Counted from the stretch's first letter, positions 47,037 to 57,077 are shown. The stretch is 64,000 nucleotides of DNA from Mesorhizobium sp. (GCF_024710845.1 NZ_JANJTZ010000042.1:1-64000), one strand, 5' to 3'. Translations and numbers: made by a program. Notes: a model not told the origin generated them from the sequence alone.

Positions 47037-48275
47037 GTGTCCCCAACGAGCGCCGCAACCCGCCCGGCCCAATCCATGCCGTGGCTCATCATCATCTGCG
47101 GTTGCCTGATCGCGGCTCTCACGTTCGGCCCACGGTCGGCAATGGGCTTCTTCCAGCTCCCGATGCTTGCCGAGAAGGGCTGGGATCGCACGACCTTCGG
47201 TCTCGCGATGGCACTGCAGAACCTCGCCTGGGGACTCGGAACGCCGGTGTTTGGCGCGATCGCCGACAAGTTCGGCACCTGGCGGGTGCTAGCGCTGTCA
47301 GGCATCCTCTATTCGAGCGGCCTCCTGCTGATGGCGATCGCCGACAGCCCAACCCTGCTCTACCTGTCCGGCGGCGTGCTGGTGGGGCTAGGGGTCGCGT
47401 CCGGCTCGTTCGGCATCGTGCTCGCCGCCTTCGCGCGCAACGTCGCCCCTGAGAAGCGCAGTCTCGCTTTCGGCATCGGCACCGCGGCCGGTTCGGCCGG
47501 CATGTTCCTCTTCGCACCGCTGAGCCAAGGCCTGATCGACGCCTATGGCTGGTTCAATTCGCTGGTCGTGATGAGCGCGATGATGCTGGTCGTTCCAGTT
47601 CTCGCCGTCCCGCTGCGGGGCAATTCAAGCACGGGCAGGAACAGCCAGACCGAAATCAGGCAGTCGGTCGGCGAGGCGCTCAGGGAGGCGTTCGGCCACC
47701 ATAGTTACCTTCTCCTCGTCTCGGGCTTCTTCGTCTGTGGCTTCCAGGTGGCCTTCATCACCGCGCACTTTCCAGCCTACATCTCCGACATCGGCATCGA
47801 GGCGCGCTATGCCGTCATCGCGCTCGCCCTGATCGGCTTCTTCAACATCATCGGCTCGCTCGCTTCGGGTGTCATCGGCCAGCGCTACTCAAAGCCGATG
47901 TTCCTGTCGTTCATCTATCTCGGCCGGTCGATCCTCATCACCTGGTTCCTGCTGGTGCCGCAGACGCCCTTCGTGGTGATCAGCTTCGCCGTGCTGATGG
48001 GGCTATTGTGGCTGTCGACTGTGCCGCCGACCAACGGCCTCGTCGCGATCATGTTCGGCACGCGCCACCTCGGCCTCTTGGGCGGCATCGTGTTCCTGTC
48101 GCACCAGTTCGGCTCTTTCCTCGGCGTCTGGCTCGGCGGGTATCTTTACGACATCTACGGCAGCTACGACATCGTCTGGTGGCTCGGAGTCGCACTCGGG
48201 TTGTTCGCCGCGGTGGTCCATTGGCCGATCAGGGAGCGGCCGGTGGACCGTCCGATACTGGCGCCGGCGGAGTGA
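47037..48275 (+). CDS. MFS transporter
   Basis: 412-aa protein with twelve membrane helices. The A-motif-like loop between helices 2 and 3 reads GAIADKFGTWRVLAL, as in oxalate/formate antiporter-type and monocarboxylate MFS proteins; ALIGFFNIIGSLASGVIGQRYSKP marks the second half. The substrate may be a small organic acid, but this is inferred. The GTG at 47037 has AGGAG 7 bases upstream. Its last 47 bases overlap the end of the convergent DUF2339 gene. Confidence 0.88.
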   Translation: MSPTSAATRPAQSMPWLIIICGCLIAALTFGPRSAMGFFQLPMLAEKGWDRTTFGLAMALQNLAWGLGTPVFGAIADKFGTWRVLALSGILYSSGLLLMAIADSPTLLYLSGGVLVGLGVASGSFGIVLAAFARNVAPEKRSLAFGIGTAAGSAGMFLFAPLSQGLIDAYGWFNSLVVMSAMMLVVPVLAVPLRGNSSTGRNSQTEIRQSVGEALREAFGHHSYLLLVSGFFVCGFQVAFITAHFPAYISDIGIEARYAVIALALIGFFNIIGSLASGVIGQRYSKPMFLSFIYLGRSILITWFLLVPQTPFVVISFAVLMGLLWLSTVPPTNGLVAIMFGTRHLGLLGGIVFLSHQFGSFLGVWLGGYLYDIYGSYDIVWWLGVALGLFAAVVHWPIRERPVDRPILAPAE

Positions 48276-51009
48276 TAGCCGCATCTTGGGCGGCCGAGCG
48301 CACGAGAAGCCGCTGGTAGAACAGGCCGATGCCGATCAGCACCGCGCCCAGCCCGATGAAGGAGAGCGCGCGCAGCACGCCTTCCAGTTCGGACATGTCG
48401 AACAGGAAGACCTTGCCGACGGCGACCGCGATGACCACAGCCGACGCGATGCGCAGCACCTGCGAGCCGAGCCGCACGCCGACCACCAGAACCAGCACGC
48501 CGATGGCGAGCCAGAGCGCCGAATAGGCGTAGGTCTCGACCTGGCCCATGTCGTTGACGAGGCCGATATATTCGCCGTGGAACAGGCGGCGCAGCGTCAG
48601 CGTCGCCCAGGCGAAGATGAGCGTCGCCGACAGGAGCGCCAGCATGGCCACATACCAGCGCGGCCTGCGCGGCCGCGCGAACATCGCCACGGCCGCCGCA
48701 GCCAGACCGGGCAGGAGATAGCCGAGCAATATGAGGTCGATGAACGGGATCGGGCCGACCAATTCGTTGGTGAAAAGCGGGTTCTGGAAGCCGAAATGCT
48801 GTGCCACGATCAAAAGCACCGAGACCACACCGGCCGCCATCGAGCCGATGCGAAAGACCGGGCTCGGCGAGCGCAGATCGAGCGCGATCAGGATCGCACC
48901 CGCCCCGAGCGCAAGCAGCGTATAGATCGACTGTTCGGCAAGGCGCGGCTCGGCGCTGTCGATGATGCCGGCGTTCATGGCGTGGCGCACCAGCATGGCG
49001 ACCGTGAGCAGGGCGAAGAGCGCGGCGGCCGCCTCCATGACGAGGCGCGGTGCGCCTTGGGTCGTGCGGCCGAGCTGCCATGCGGCGGCGACAAAGGCCA
49101 GCGCCGGCAGGCCGTAGCCGGGCAAGAGCGCGTTGAAGACAGGCATCGTGCCGAGCTGTGACGCGCCGACGATGGTCGGATCCGGCAGGATGCGCGCGAT
49201 CGTCACGGCCACGGCCGCGACACAGAGCCAACCGAGCGCCGACCATGAGCGCAGGCGGGTGGCGAAGGCGGGCGGGAGCACGAGCAGACCGCACAGGATC
49301 GTCGTCAGCAGCGTGCCGAAGGCCGCGTGGAGGAAGAGGACCGCCGCGGCCAGTGCGCCGGCCAGTGCGAAGGAGACGGCCCAGCCGCCCGACAAGGCGG
49401 GCGCTTCGCGGCGCGAGATCAACTCGGCGCCGGCCGTGAGGATGCCGGCGAGGAGCAGCGAAAGCAGCGCGTAGCGGATGTCCAGATCGGCGTAGCCGAA
49501 GACGAACCACAGTACTGTGAGGATCACGGCGGGCACAGCGGCAGCCCAAAGCGCCCACGAGCCCGAGCGCAGCCGGTCGTCGGCCGCGGAGCGGAGCGCG
49601 GTCCACAGGCCGACCGCCAGGAACAGCAGCCCAAGGACAGCGCCGGTCAGGGCGGCCGTCGATTGCGGCATCGAGGGAAGACCCCCGTCGAAGATGAGGA
49701 TGCCGTCGAAGAAATAGAACGAGAAGTCGGCGGCGAGCGCTATGCGGGCGAAGGCGACAATGACGACCGCACCGGCCGCGTGCAGGACGGCGAGCGCCCT
49801 GCCCCGCATCCATGCCGCGGCGACCATTGCCGCCACGATCACCGCGCCCCAAGGGGCCGAGCCGGCGAACACGAGACTGTCCGACACTAGAAGGGCGCCC
49901 GCCGAGAAGCCCGACGCGAGAGCGGCGGCAAGCGAGGGCGTATCGCGCCAAGTGGCCGGCGCGTCATCAAGCCCGCCGCGCAGCCACAGGACGACCAGTG
50001 ACGCAAGAACGACGAGGTGGACGAACAGGATCGGCGCGGGATCGGCCGGCGACGCCTCGGCAAGGTAGATGATGGACCAGATGCCCGTGCCGAGAATGCC
50101 GACTGCGGCGAGCAGTGACCAGGAGCGGATGCGTGCGACGGCCGTGTTCGCGGCGACAACGATCGCCAGGTAGCCAAACAGCGACCAGGGGCTGGGCGCC
50201 TGCGAGGCGACAAGCATGGGCGTTGCGAGCGAGCCGAGCAGGCCGACGCCGGCCAGGGCCTGGCCGTGAATGAGAGCCGCCGCGATCGTGCCGACGCCGA
50301 TGGCGCCGAGCAGGATGAAAGCCGCGGCCGGGCCGATGAAGCCGTAGATGCCGTGCGCAGCATAGACGGTGCCGAACAGGGCGAAGGCACCGGCGGCCGT
50401 GAGGATGCCGGGCACATAGGCGCCGGAAGCACCCTGCACAGGCACGCGGAAACCGGTGCGGCGAACGAACTCGCCGGCGCCGACGAGCACGAGGCCGAGA
50501 AGTGCCGCCATCGCCAGGCGCACGCGCGGCCCGAAGATGCCGGCCTCGATGGAGTAGCGGATCAGGAAGACGGCGCCGAAGGCGAGCGCCAGACCGCCGA
50601 CCCACACCGCCCAGCGGGTGCCGAGCGCCGTCTCGATGTCAGGCCTGGCAGGCTTCGCCGGCTCGTCGACCGCTGGAGGTTCGGATATGGCTTCCGCGGC
50701 AGTCGCGCTCGCCGCACGTGCCCAGGGGCCGGCGGCAGCATCCGGTGTGTCCTCGGTCGCGTCGTCGGAGGGCGTGTGGCCGATTCTGGCCTCGGGGCCC
50801 ACTTCCTCGCCGTCTCGATCGGCGATTTCGTGAACGCCCGCCGGTGCCTCGGCCGGCACCAGATCAGCTGCGACGTCCCTTCCCTGCTGGCGGGCCACCG
50901 CTCGCAGTTTCGAGACTTCGGCCTCGAGGGCGCCGACACGCGAATAGAGGCGCACGACGAAATAAATCAGCGCGACGATCGCGACCGTTCCGATGAGACC
51001 GTCCAGCAT
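48229..51009 (-). CDS. DUF2339 multi-pass membrane protein
   Basis: 926-aa protein. The start MLDGLIGTVAIVALIYFVVRLY is a membrane helix followed by a coiled-coil (LEAEVSKLRAVARQ) and a short charged linker. From about 155 on there are over twenty hydrophobic segments in pairs, matching DUF2339. Its biochemical role is unknown; it is widespread in alphaproteobacteria, and Glu/Ala-rich loops hint at no enzyme motif. It overlaps the convergent MFS gene by 47 bases in another frame; both look intact. Confidence 0.87.
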   Translation of the reverse strand: MLDGLIGTVAIVALIYFVVRLYSRVGALEAEVSKLRAVARQQGRDVAADLVPAEAPAGVHEIADRDGEEVGPEARIGHTPSDDATEDTPDAAAGPWARAASATAAEAISEPPAVDEPAKPARPDIETALGTRWAVWVGGLALAFGAVFLIRYSIEAGIFGPRVRLAMAALLGLVLVGAGEFVRRTGFRVPVQGASGAYVPGILTAAGAFALFGTVYAAHGIYGFIGPAAAFILLGAIGVGTIAAALIHGQALAGVGLLGSLATPMLVASQAPSPWSLFGYLAIVVAANTAVARIRSWSLLAAVGILGTGIWSIIYLAEASPADPAPILFVHLVVLASLVVLWLRGGLDDAPATWRDTPSLAAALASGFSAGALLVSDSLVFAGSAPWGAVIVAAMVAAAWMRGRALAVLHAAGAVVIVAFARIALAADFSFYFFDGILIFDGGLPSMPQSTAALTGAVLGLLFLAVGLWTALRSAADDRLRSGSWALWAAAVPAVILTVLWFVFGYADLDIRYALLSLLLAGILTAGAELISRREAPALSGGWAVSFALAGALAAAVLFLHAAFGTLLTTILCGLLVLPPAFATRLRSWSALGWLCVAAVAVTIARILPDPTIVGASQLGTMPVFNALLPGYGLPALAFVAAAWQLGRTTQGAPRLVMEAAAALFALLTVAMLVRHAMNAGIIDSAEPRLAEQSIYTLLALGAGAILIALDLRSPSPVFRIGSMAAGVVSVLLIVAQHFGFQNPLFTNELVGPIPFIDLILLGYLLPGLAAAAVAMFARPRRPRWYVAMLALLSATLIFAWATLTLRRLFHGEYIGLVNDMGQVETYAYSALWLAIGVLVLVVGVRLGSQVLRIASAVVIAVAVGKVFLFDMSELEGVLRALSFIGLGAVLIGIGLFYQRLLVRSAAQDAAITPPAPVSDGPPAAP

Positions 51010-51075
51010 CAGTAGTTCTCCCCGTTCTGCGGCGAGTTACAGGCAAGGCGTATCGGAATTGTGTTGCCGCGCGGC

Positions 51076-51591
51076 TCAGCCTGCAAGATTGGCGACAGGA
51101 AAGATCGTGCAGGTCTCGGTCCCGAAGGCGAGCAGCTTGCCGTCCTTGTCCTTCAGCGTCGCCTCTGACACTGCGATGGTGCGCCCTTTGCTGACCACCC
51201 TGCCCTCGCAAACGACCTCACCCGTCCGGCTGGTGATGGGGCGCGTCAGGTTCACTTTGAACTCGACCGTGGTGTAGGCTTCTCCCTTTGCCAGCAGCGT
51301 CTGGACGGCGCAGGCGAGCGAGGAATCCATGATGGTGCCGGCCCAGCCGCCATGCACCGATCCGAGCGGATTGAGATGGCGTTCGCCCGGCAGACCGCGG
51401 AACACGGCCCTGCCCTCGGAGACTTCGGTCAGGGCGAAGTTGAGCCGTTCGCCGATCGGCGGGGCGGGATAGTGCCCGTCGATGATCCGCTGCAGCAGTT
51501 CGAGACCCGAATAGAGCGCAACATCTTCGCGCGGGATCGTGCCGATGCCCTTCTGTGCGACATAGCCGGGGAAAAGTTCGACTGCGGTCAT
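51076..51591 (-). CDS. PaaI-type thioesterase (hotdog fold)
   Basis: 171-aa protein. The hotdog core is at about 65-165 with the NPLGSVHGGWAGTIMDSSLACAVQ helix (Asp and Gly/His of the active site) and SRTGEVVCEGRVVSKGRTIAVSEA. The N-terminal 50 residues are an extension typical of the long PaaI group. The substrate (phenylacetyl-CoA or other acyl-CoA) is not set by sequence. It begins 5 bases after recO ends. Confidence 0.9.
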   Translation of the reverse strand: MTAVELFPGYVAQKGIGTIPREDVALYSGLELLQRIIDGHYPAPPIGERLNFALTEVSEGRAVFRGLPGERHLNPLGSVHGGWAGTIMDSSLACAVQTLLAKGEAYTTVEFKVNLTRPITSRTGEVVCEGRVVSKGRTIAVSEATLKDKDGKLLAFGTETCTIFPVANLAG

Positions 51592-51596
51592 TCGGC

Positions 51597-52340
51597 TTAA
51601 GCTCCTGGGATGGCCTGAAAGGCGCGGCGTACAGCCGCGATGAAGCTCGCGCGCGCCTCGGGCTGTCCGATACCGCGCGGCTCGTAGACATGTCGTTCGA
51701 AAAAATGGCCGGTCAGGCGGAACGCCTGTTCGAAAGCCGACGCGTCGGCCCGGATTCCCGAATTGCGGGCGAGGAAGGCCGGCAGCGGCAGCATGGCATC
51801 GCGCCAGGGTTCACCCGCTTCGCGGGAAACGGCCCGTCCGGACTTGGGCGAGACGTAGACGAGGTTGTCGCGCGTTCCGGTCGCTGCGCATTCGGAAAGA
51901 TCGAGCCCGAAACCAAGCTCGTCGAGGATCACAAGTTCAAAACGGACCGCCAGTTCGCCGGCAGCCGTAGGGTCGTCGAGATGGCTGAGGACAAGTCCGA
52001 GCGTCTCGTAGAGCGCCGGATGCGGATCGCGCTCGGGCAACAGGCGAAGATGCGCGGCGAGCATCTGCAGGCCGAACACGGCCGTCGCCGCGTCGAACAG
52101 GCGTGCCGCGTTGAGCTCGATCGGCTCTGCCTGGAAAGTGCCGAGATGCTCGTCGAGACGCGCCCGCCAGGTGAGCTCCACCCGGTTGCCCGGCTGAAGC
52201 ATCGGCTGCATCTTGCGCGAGCGGCCGCCGCGCACCAGGCCGAGATGCCGGCCGTGGGCACGCGTCATCGCCTCGACGATGGCGCTCGTCTCGCCATGAC
52301 GCCGAACCCCGATGATGATTCCCTCGTCGCGCCATTCCAT
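51597..52340 (-). CDS. recO: DNA repair protein RecO
   Basis: 247-aa recombination mediator that loads RecA with RecR. The N-terminal OB fold starts [25 protein letters not shown]; the C-terminal helical part has [25 protein letters not shown], a characteristic alphaproteobacterial RecO stretch, and one cysteine of the usual zinc ligands. The length is standard. In related genomes recO often follows era directly; here the GGDEF/EAL gene lies between the two on the other strand. Confidence 0.95.
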   Translation of the reverse strand: MEWRDEGIIIGVRRHGETSAIVEAMTRAHGRHLGLVRGGRSRKMQPMLQPGNRVELTWRARLDEHLGTFQAEPIELNAARLFDAATAVFGLQMLAAHLRLLPERDPHPALYETLGLVLSHLDDPTAAGELAVRFELVILDELGFGLDLSECAATGTRDNLVYVSPKSGRAVSREAGEPWRDAMLPLPAFLARNSGIRADASAFEQAFRLTGHFFERHVYEPRGIGQPEARASFIAAVRRAFQAIPGA

Positions 52341-52512
52341 TGTTCAAGTCTGAACGGGCATACCGTCGAATGCAAGGCGTCGGCAGCCCCTCGAGACGTC
52401 ATGCCGACAGAAGCGGCGAGATTGTCGCAGACCCGCGGACCAAGACCTGGGTTAAGGTATTGTTCTTCAGATTGTGATCATTTTCACCTTCAATTGTCAT
52501 CCAGGTACTCGA

Positions 52513-54606
52513 ATGCCGCAGAAGGCCAGCAACGTCCGCGACGAAGCATTCTGGGAACTGGCGCTCGACCGCGCGCAGCTCGGCGTCTGGGACTGGAATC
52601 TCGAGACGGACGAGTGCTTCTATTCGCCGACCTGGGCCAGGATGCTCGGCTACGAGCAGAGCGAATTGCCGGCGGCGAGCGACCTCTGGTTGCGGCTGAC
52701 GCATCCGGACGATCAGGAACGGGCGGTCGCGAGCGGCGACAAGCACCTGGCCGGCCTGACAGAGATCATCGACACGGAACTGCGGCTGCGTCACAGGGAC
52801 GGCCATTGGGTCTGGGTGCTCGACCGCGGCGGCGTGGTGGAACGGGACGAAAACGGCAAGCCGCTGCGGATGGTGGGCGTCCAGACGGACATCTCACGCC
52901 AGAAAGCCGCGGAACAGGCGCTTGAGCAGGTCAATGCCCGCTTCAGGCTGGCCCTTGCCGCGAGCGGCACCGGAATCTGGCACCACGACATCGACAAGAA
53001 GCGTAGCTACTGGGACGCCCGCACGCGGCAGATCTTCGGGGTCGAAAGCGACGGCGACGAGGTTCCGAAAGACTTCTGGTACTGCTTTTTGCATCCCGAA
53101 GACCGGGAGGCAGCGGAGCAGGCGCATCAGGTGCCGGTCGGATCCGATGAGGTCGTCTCCTGCCGCTACCGCATCATCCGCGGCGACGGCGAAATCCGCC
53201 ATGTCGAATCGCTGATCCGCCATGTATCCGACCCGCAGTCGTCGGGTATCACATTGGGTACCGTCCGCGACGTGACCGACGAGCAGAAGCGCGAACAGGA
53301 ACTGGCCTATGCCGCGAGGCATGACCCGCTGACCGGGCTGCTCAACCGGGCCGCCTTTGAGGAGGTGCTGGCGCAGATGCGCGATGAAGGCGACCGCTTT
53401 CCGCTCGCGGTTTTCTACATTGACCTCGACTACTTCAAGGCTCTGAACGATTTCGCCGGCCATGCTGCGGGCGATGTCGCGCTGAAGCGCATTTCCGCCG
53501 AGATCTGCGCTGCGCTGCCGACGGGAGCACATGCGGCGCGTCTTGGCGGCGACGAGTTCGCGCTGATCATTCCGGACTGCGATGTCGGGCCGGCCGAAAA
53601 GATCGCAGCCGACATCCTCGGCTCGATCCGCGACGCGGATCTCGGATCGAATTCGGGCTCGCGGCGCCTGGCAGCGAGCATCGGCATCTCCTTCGTCGCC
53701 GACGGTGATGTCTCCGTCTCCGACGCGCTCGCCAGCGCCGACGACGCCTGCTACGCGGCGAAGGCCACCGGCCGCAACCGCCATGCGCTGTTCTCGGCGC
53801 AGGGCAGCGCCTCGACCGTCGGCCTGAATGCGGCGCGCATGGCATCGGACACGATGGACGCGTTGGAAAGCGACCGGCTCGCTCTCTACGGCCAGAAGAT
53901 CCATCGCATCGGCCATCCCTGGGAAGGCTGTGGCCAAGTCGAAGTGCTGGTGCGGCTGATCGCGAAGGACGGGCGCCTGATCCCGCCGGGCGAATTCATC
54001 CCGGCGGCCGAGCGCTTCGGCGTCGCGGCGAAGCTCGACCGCTGGATCTTCCGCACCACGCTGGAACGCTTTGGCGCGGCGGCGGCGGCTCACGGCATGA
54101 CGCTCGCGTTCAACCTGTCGGCACAGACGCTCAGCGATCCTCTGCTGTGGGAATTCGTCGATTCCGTCATGGGTGAAACGGGGACTTCGCCCTGCAACAT
54201 CATGTTCGAGATCACCGAAACCGCGGCCGTCGTCAACTTCGAGGCTGCCGAACAGTTCATCCTCAACGCGCGCGAGCGGAAGTGCCGTGTCAGCCTCGAC
54301 GATTTCGGCGCCGGGATGAGTTCGTTCGAATACCTGCGCCGCTTCCCGATTGATGCGATCAAGATCAACGGCTCGTTCGTCGAGCGCATGACGGCGAGCC
54401 GCTACGACCGCGAGATCGTCTCGGCGATCACCGGCATCGCGCGCAGCCTCGGCTACGCCGTTGTCGCGGAGAAGATCGAGAACCAGGAGACGCTGGACAT
54501 GCTGGCCGAGATGGGAGTCGACTTCGTCCAAGGCTTCCTGTTGCACAAACCCGAGCCGATCGGCGACATCATCGACCGTTGCAGCCGCCGGGCGAAGACG
54601 GCTTAG
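52513..54606 (+). CDS. PAS-PAS-GGDEF-EAL c-di-GMP turnover protein
   Basis: 697-aa cytoplasmic protein. Two PAS domains cover about 10-130 and 140-260 (FYSPTWARMLGYE, SYWDARTRQIFGVE). The GGDEF domain has an intact loop GGDEF (345-349) but no RxxD inhibition site before it. The EAL domain has EVL at 477-479, NLSAQ, EITET, the paired aspartates of DDFGAG (about 596), AEKIE and QGFLLHKP, so the phosphodiesterase residues are present; the KxD motif is K-I-N. Both activities are plausible, with PDE as the safer guess. ATG at 52513. Confidence 0.93.
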   Translation: MPQKASNVRDEAFWELALDRAQLGVWDWNLETDECFYSPTWARMLGYEQSELPAASDLWLRLTHPDDQERAVASGDKHLAGLTEIIDTELRLRHRDGHWVWVLDRGGVVERDENGKPLRMVGVQTDISRQKAAEQALEQVNARFRLALAASGTGIWHHDIDKKRSYWDARTRQIFGVESDGDEVPKDFWYCFLHPEDREAAEQAHQVPVGSDEVVSCRYRIIRGDGEIRHVESLIRHVSDPQSSGITLGTVRDVTDEQKREQELAYAARHDPLTGLLNRAAFEEVLAQMRDEGDRFPLAVFYIDLDYFKALNDFAGHAAGDVALKRISAEICAALPTGAHAARLGGDEFALIIPDCDVGPAEKIAADILGSIRDADLGSNSGSRRLAASIGISFVADGDVSVSDALASADDACYAAKATGRNRHALFSAQGSASTVGLNAARMASDTMDALESDRLALYGQKIHRIGHPWEGCGQVEVLVRLIAKDGRLIPPGEFIPAAERFGVAAKLDRWIFRTTLERFGAAAAAHGMTLAFNLSAQTLSDPLLWEFVDSVMGETGTSPCNIMFEITETAAVVNFEAAEQFILNARERKCRVSLDDFGAGMSSFEYLRRFPIDAIKINGSFVERMTASRYDREIVSAITGIARSLGYAVVAEKIENQETLDMLAEMGVDFVQGFLLHKPEPIGDIIDRCSRRAKTA

Positions 54607-54614
54607 CACCAACT

Positions 54615-55544
54615 TCAGTGGGGGAAGTCGAGCCCCATCTCGCGGTAGCGCTCGGGATCGTCGCCCCAGTTCTCACGCACCTTGACGAACAGAAACAGGT
54701 GCACCTTCTGTTCGAGAATCTCGCCGATCTCCTTGCGCGCGGCCTGGCCGATCGAGCGGATCGTCTGGCCCTTTTCGCCGAGGACGATCTTCTTCTGGCT
54801 CTCGCGCTCGACGAAGATGACCTGCTCGATCCGCACCGAACCGTCGGGCTTCTCTTCCCACTTCTCGGTCTCGACCGTGGAGGAATAGGGAAGCTCCTGA
54901 TGCAGGCGGAGGTAGAGTTTCTCGCGGGTGATCTCGGCGGCGAGCTGGCGCATCGGCAGATCGGAAATCTGATCCTCCGGGTAATACCAGGGACCGGCCG
55001 GCAAAGCCTCCGAAAGCCAGTCGAGCAGATCGCGGCAACCCGAGCCGGTGAGCGCCGAAACCATGAAGGTGCGCTCGAAAGCGGCGCGTGCGTTGCATTC
55101 GGCGGTGAGCGCCAGCAGCGTCTCGCGCTTCACCCGGTCGACCTTGTTGAGAATCAGCACCTTGCGCTGTCTCACGTCGGCGACGCGGTCGAGGATGGAT
55201 CCGGCATCGCCTTTGAGCCCGCGTTCCGCGTCGATCAGTACCAGCACGATGTCCGCCTCCTTGGCGCCGCCCCAGGCGGTCGTGACCATCGCAGTGTCCA
55301 GCCGGCGCTTCGGTTTGAAGATGCCGGGCGTGTCGACGAAGACGATCTGCGCGTCGCCGTGAATCGCGATCCCGCGCACAATCGAGCGCGTTGTCTGAAC
55401 CTTGTGGGTGACAATAGAGACCTTCGTGCCGACAAGCTGGTTCGTCAGCGTCGACTTGCCGGCGTTCGGCGCACCAATCAGCGTCACGAAACCCGACCGA
55501 GTGACGCGCGCGGTCTTTCCCGCGCCTGCATTCTCGTCGTTCAC
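54615..55544 (-). CDS. era: GTPase Era
   Basis: 309-aa GTPase for 16S rRNA maturation and 30S assembly. G1 GAPNAGKST (P-loop), G3 DTPGIF, G4 NKVD and the C-terminal KH domain (VRIEQVIFVERESQKKIVLGEKGQTIRSIG) are visible. It overlaps the rnc stop by 4 bases as ATGA. The order rnc-era is the classic operon. Confidence 0.97.
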   Translation of the reverse strand: MNDENAGAGKTARVTRSGFVTLIGAPNAGKSTLTNQLVGTKVSIVTHKVQTTRSIVRGIAIHGDAQIVFVDTPGIFKPKRRLDTAMVTTAWGGAKEADIVLVLIDAERGLKGDAGSILDRVADVRQRKVLILNKVDRVKRETLLALTAECNARAAFERTFMVSALTGSGCRDLLDWLSEALPAGPWYYPEDQISDLPMRQLAAEITREKLYLRLHQELPYSSTVETEKWEEKPDGSVRIEQVIFVERESQKKIVLGEKGQTIRSIGQAARKEIGEILEQKVHLFLFVKVRENWGDDPERYREMGLDFPH

Positions 55545-56254
55545 GAGACTTTCTCCTTTATGGAACCGACGCCCTCGCGCGCCAGGAACGCCTCGGCAGC
55601 CGCGCGTTCCGCCGCCTGTTTGGACCGGCCCGTAGCGCGGGCAGGCGGATAGCCGGGCAATTCGACCGCCACGGTGAAGACGGGCGCGTGGTCGGGTCCC
55701 TCACGCTTTTCGACCGCGTAGACTGGTCGGGATCCGTTGGACTGCGCCGCCCACTCCTGAAGCTCGGTCTTGGCATCGCGCGGCAGTTCGGCGAACGCCT
55801 GTGAGCGCTTTTCCCAATAGCGCAGAATGAATGCACGGGCGGCATCCATGCCGCCGTCAAGATAGATCGCGGCGATCAGGGCTTCCGTGGCGTCGGAAAG
55901 TACGTTCCTTGCCTTCGTGCCCGCGCCGGCGCGGACGGCGGAATCGGCGCGAATGACAGTCTCCAGTCCGATCTCGAGTGCTACGTCGGAACAAGTCTCC
56001 GCGCGCACCAGGGCGTTGAGCCGGACCGCCAGTTCCCCTTCCCTCGCGTCCGGGAACGAGGCGAACAGCATTTCCGAGACGACCAGCGCCAGCACCCGAT
56101 CGCCGAGGAATTCGAGCCGCTCGTTATTGGTCGCACCAGCGGTGCTGGAATGCGTCAGCGCCGTCTGAAGCAGCGTCAGATTGCCGAAGGCGTGACCGGT
56201 CCGCTCGCAGACGATGCGCGCGAGGTCTACTCCCGTCGGCCGCTTCAGTGCCAT
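55541..56254 (-). CDS. rnc: Ribonuclease III
   Basis: 237-aa double-strand RNA endonuclease. The signature ERLEFLGDRVLALVVSEML with the catalytic Glu and Asp is at about 44-62, the second acidic pair is in DATEALIAAIYLDGG, and a C-terminal dsRNA-binding domain ends in AAERAAAEAFLA. The ATG at 56254 overlaps the lepB stop as TGATG; the frame stays open 16 codons further into lepB. Confidence 0.96.
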   Translation of the reverse strand: MALKRPTGVDLARIVCERTGHAFGNLTLLQTALTHSSTAGATNNERLEFLGDRVLALVVSEMLFASFPDAREGELAVRLNALVRAETCSDVALEIGLETVIRADSAVRAGAGTKARNVLSDATEALIAAIYLDGGMDAARAFILRYWEKRSQAFAELPRDAKTELQEWAAQSNGSRPVYAVEKREGPDHAPVFTVAVELPGYPPARATGRSKQAAERAAAEAFLAREGVGSIKEKVS

Positions 56255-57000
56255 CAGTGGACGGAGTTGAACAAACGGCTCGGACGCATATCCGTCGGCC
56301 ACTTCCAGATCTCCAGCGGGCTGGAGCCGTCGGCGATCGAGAAGAAGATGATATTGGCACGTCCGACGAGGTTCTCGGCGGGTACGAAGCCGAAGACGCG
56401 GCTGTCGGCCGAGTTGTCGCGGTTGTCGCCCATCATGAAGAAGTGGCCGGCCGGCACCGTGAACTCGCGCGTCTGGTCGCTGATGCCGTTCGGTGACAGG
56501 TCCAGAGTATCGTAGGATATCCCATTGGGCAGCGTCTCACGATAGACGTCGACGGGACGGTTCTCCTCGGTGATGTCGGGATTGTTGATCTCGCCGGTCT
56601 TTTCGCGCTTCACCGGCACGCCGTTGATATGCAGGACGCCTTCGATCATCTGGACGCGGTCGCCGGGCAGGCCGATCACGCGCTTGATGTAGTCGAGCGA
56701 CGGATTGGGCGGATACTTGAACACGACCACGTCGCCGCGCTCGGGATCCGAGCCGAAAATGCGGCCGGAAAAGATGTTTGGCGAGAATGGCAGCGAATGG
56801 CGCGAATAGCCGTAGGCCCATTTGGTGACGAAGAGGTAGTCGCCTTCGAGCAGCGTCGGGCGCATGGAGCCTGACGGGATCGAGAAAGGCTGGAACAGCA
56901 GGGTGCGAATGACCAGCGCCAGGATCAACGCCTGGACGATGACGCTGACGGTTTCGCCAAGTCCGCCCGACTTCTTGCCCGTTTTCTCTGCCACGCTCAT
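56254..57000 (-). CDS. lepB: Signal peptidase I
   Basis: 248-aa inner-membrane serine protease with one N-terminal helix (about 16-37), so the single-span type. Catalytic serine in IPSGSMRPT (about 42) and lysine in LDYIKRVIGLPGD (about 105), with the C-terminal box GHFFMMGDNRDNSADSR. It removes signal peptides from exported proteins. It precedes rnc, as in most alphaproteobacteria. Confidence 0.97.
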   Translation of the reverse strand: MSVAEKTGKKSGGLGETVSVIVQALILALVIRTLLFQPFSIPSGSMRPTLLEGDYLFVTKWAYGYSRHSLPFSPNIFSGRIFGSDPERGDVVVFKYPPNPSLDYIKRVIGLPGDRVQMIEGVLHINGVPVKREKTGEINNPDITEENRPVDVYRETLPNGISYDTLDLSPNGISDQTREFTVPAGHFFMMGDNRDNSADSRVFGFVPAENLVGRANIIFFSIADGSSPLEIWKWPTDMRPSRLFNSVH

Positions 57001-57032
57001 TTCATCCTCGGTTTCCGGTCACCTCTTAGACA

Positions 57033-57052
57033 GTTGCCCTGCGTGGGGCAAC
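57033..57052 (-). terminator. Hairpin between acpS and lepB
   Basis: GTTGCCC / GGGCAAC, a perfect 7-bp stem with a 6-nt loop, in the 77-base space between acpS (upstream) and lepB. There is no long T run. It may be a processing or attenuation stem within the operon. Confidence 0.4.
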
Positions 57053-57077
57053 GCAATTGCGGCGAAACTCCGGTTGC

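Noticed and set aside
48164-49951. Alternative minus-strand frame in the DUF2339 gene
   Set aside because: Arg/Pro-rich shadow; the DUF2339 frame has the hydrophobic pattern and runs full length.
52473-52488. TGTGA-N6-TCACC, similar to an E. coli CRP site, before the PAS-GGDEF-EAL gene
   Set aside because: Rhizobial CRP-like proteins (Clr) prefer a different consensus as I recall; a single match is weak.
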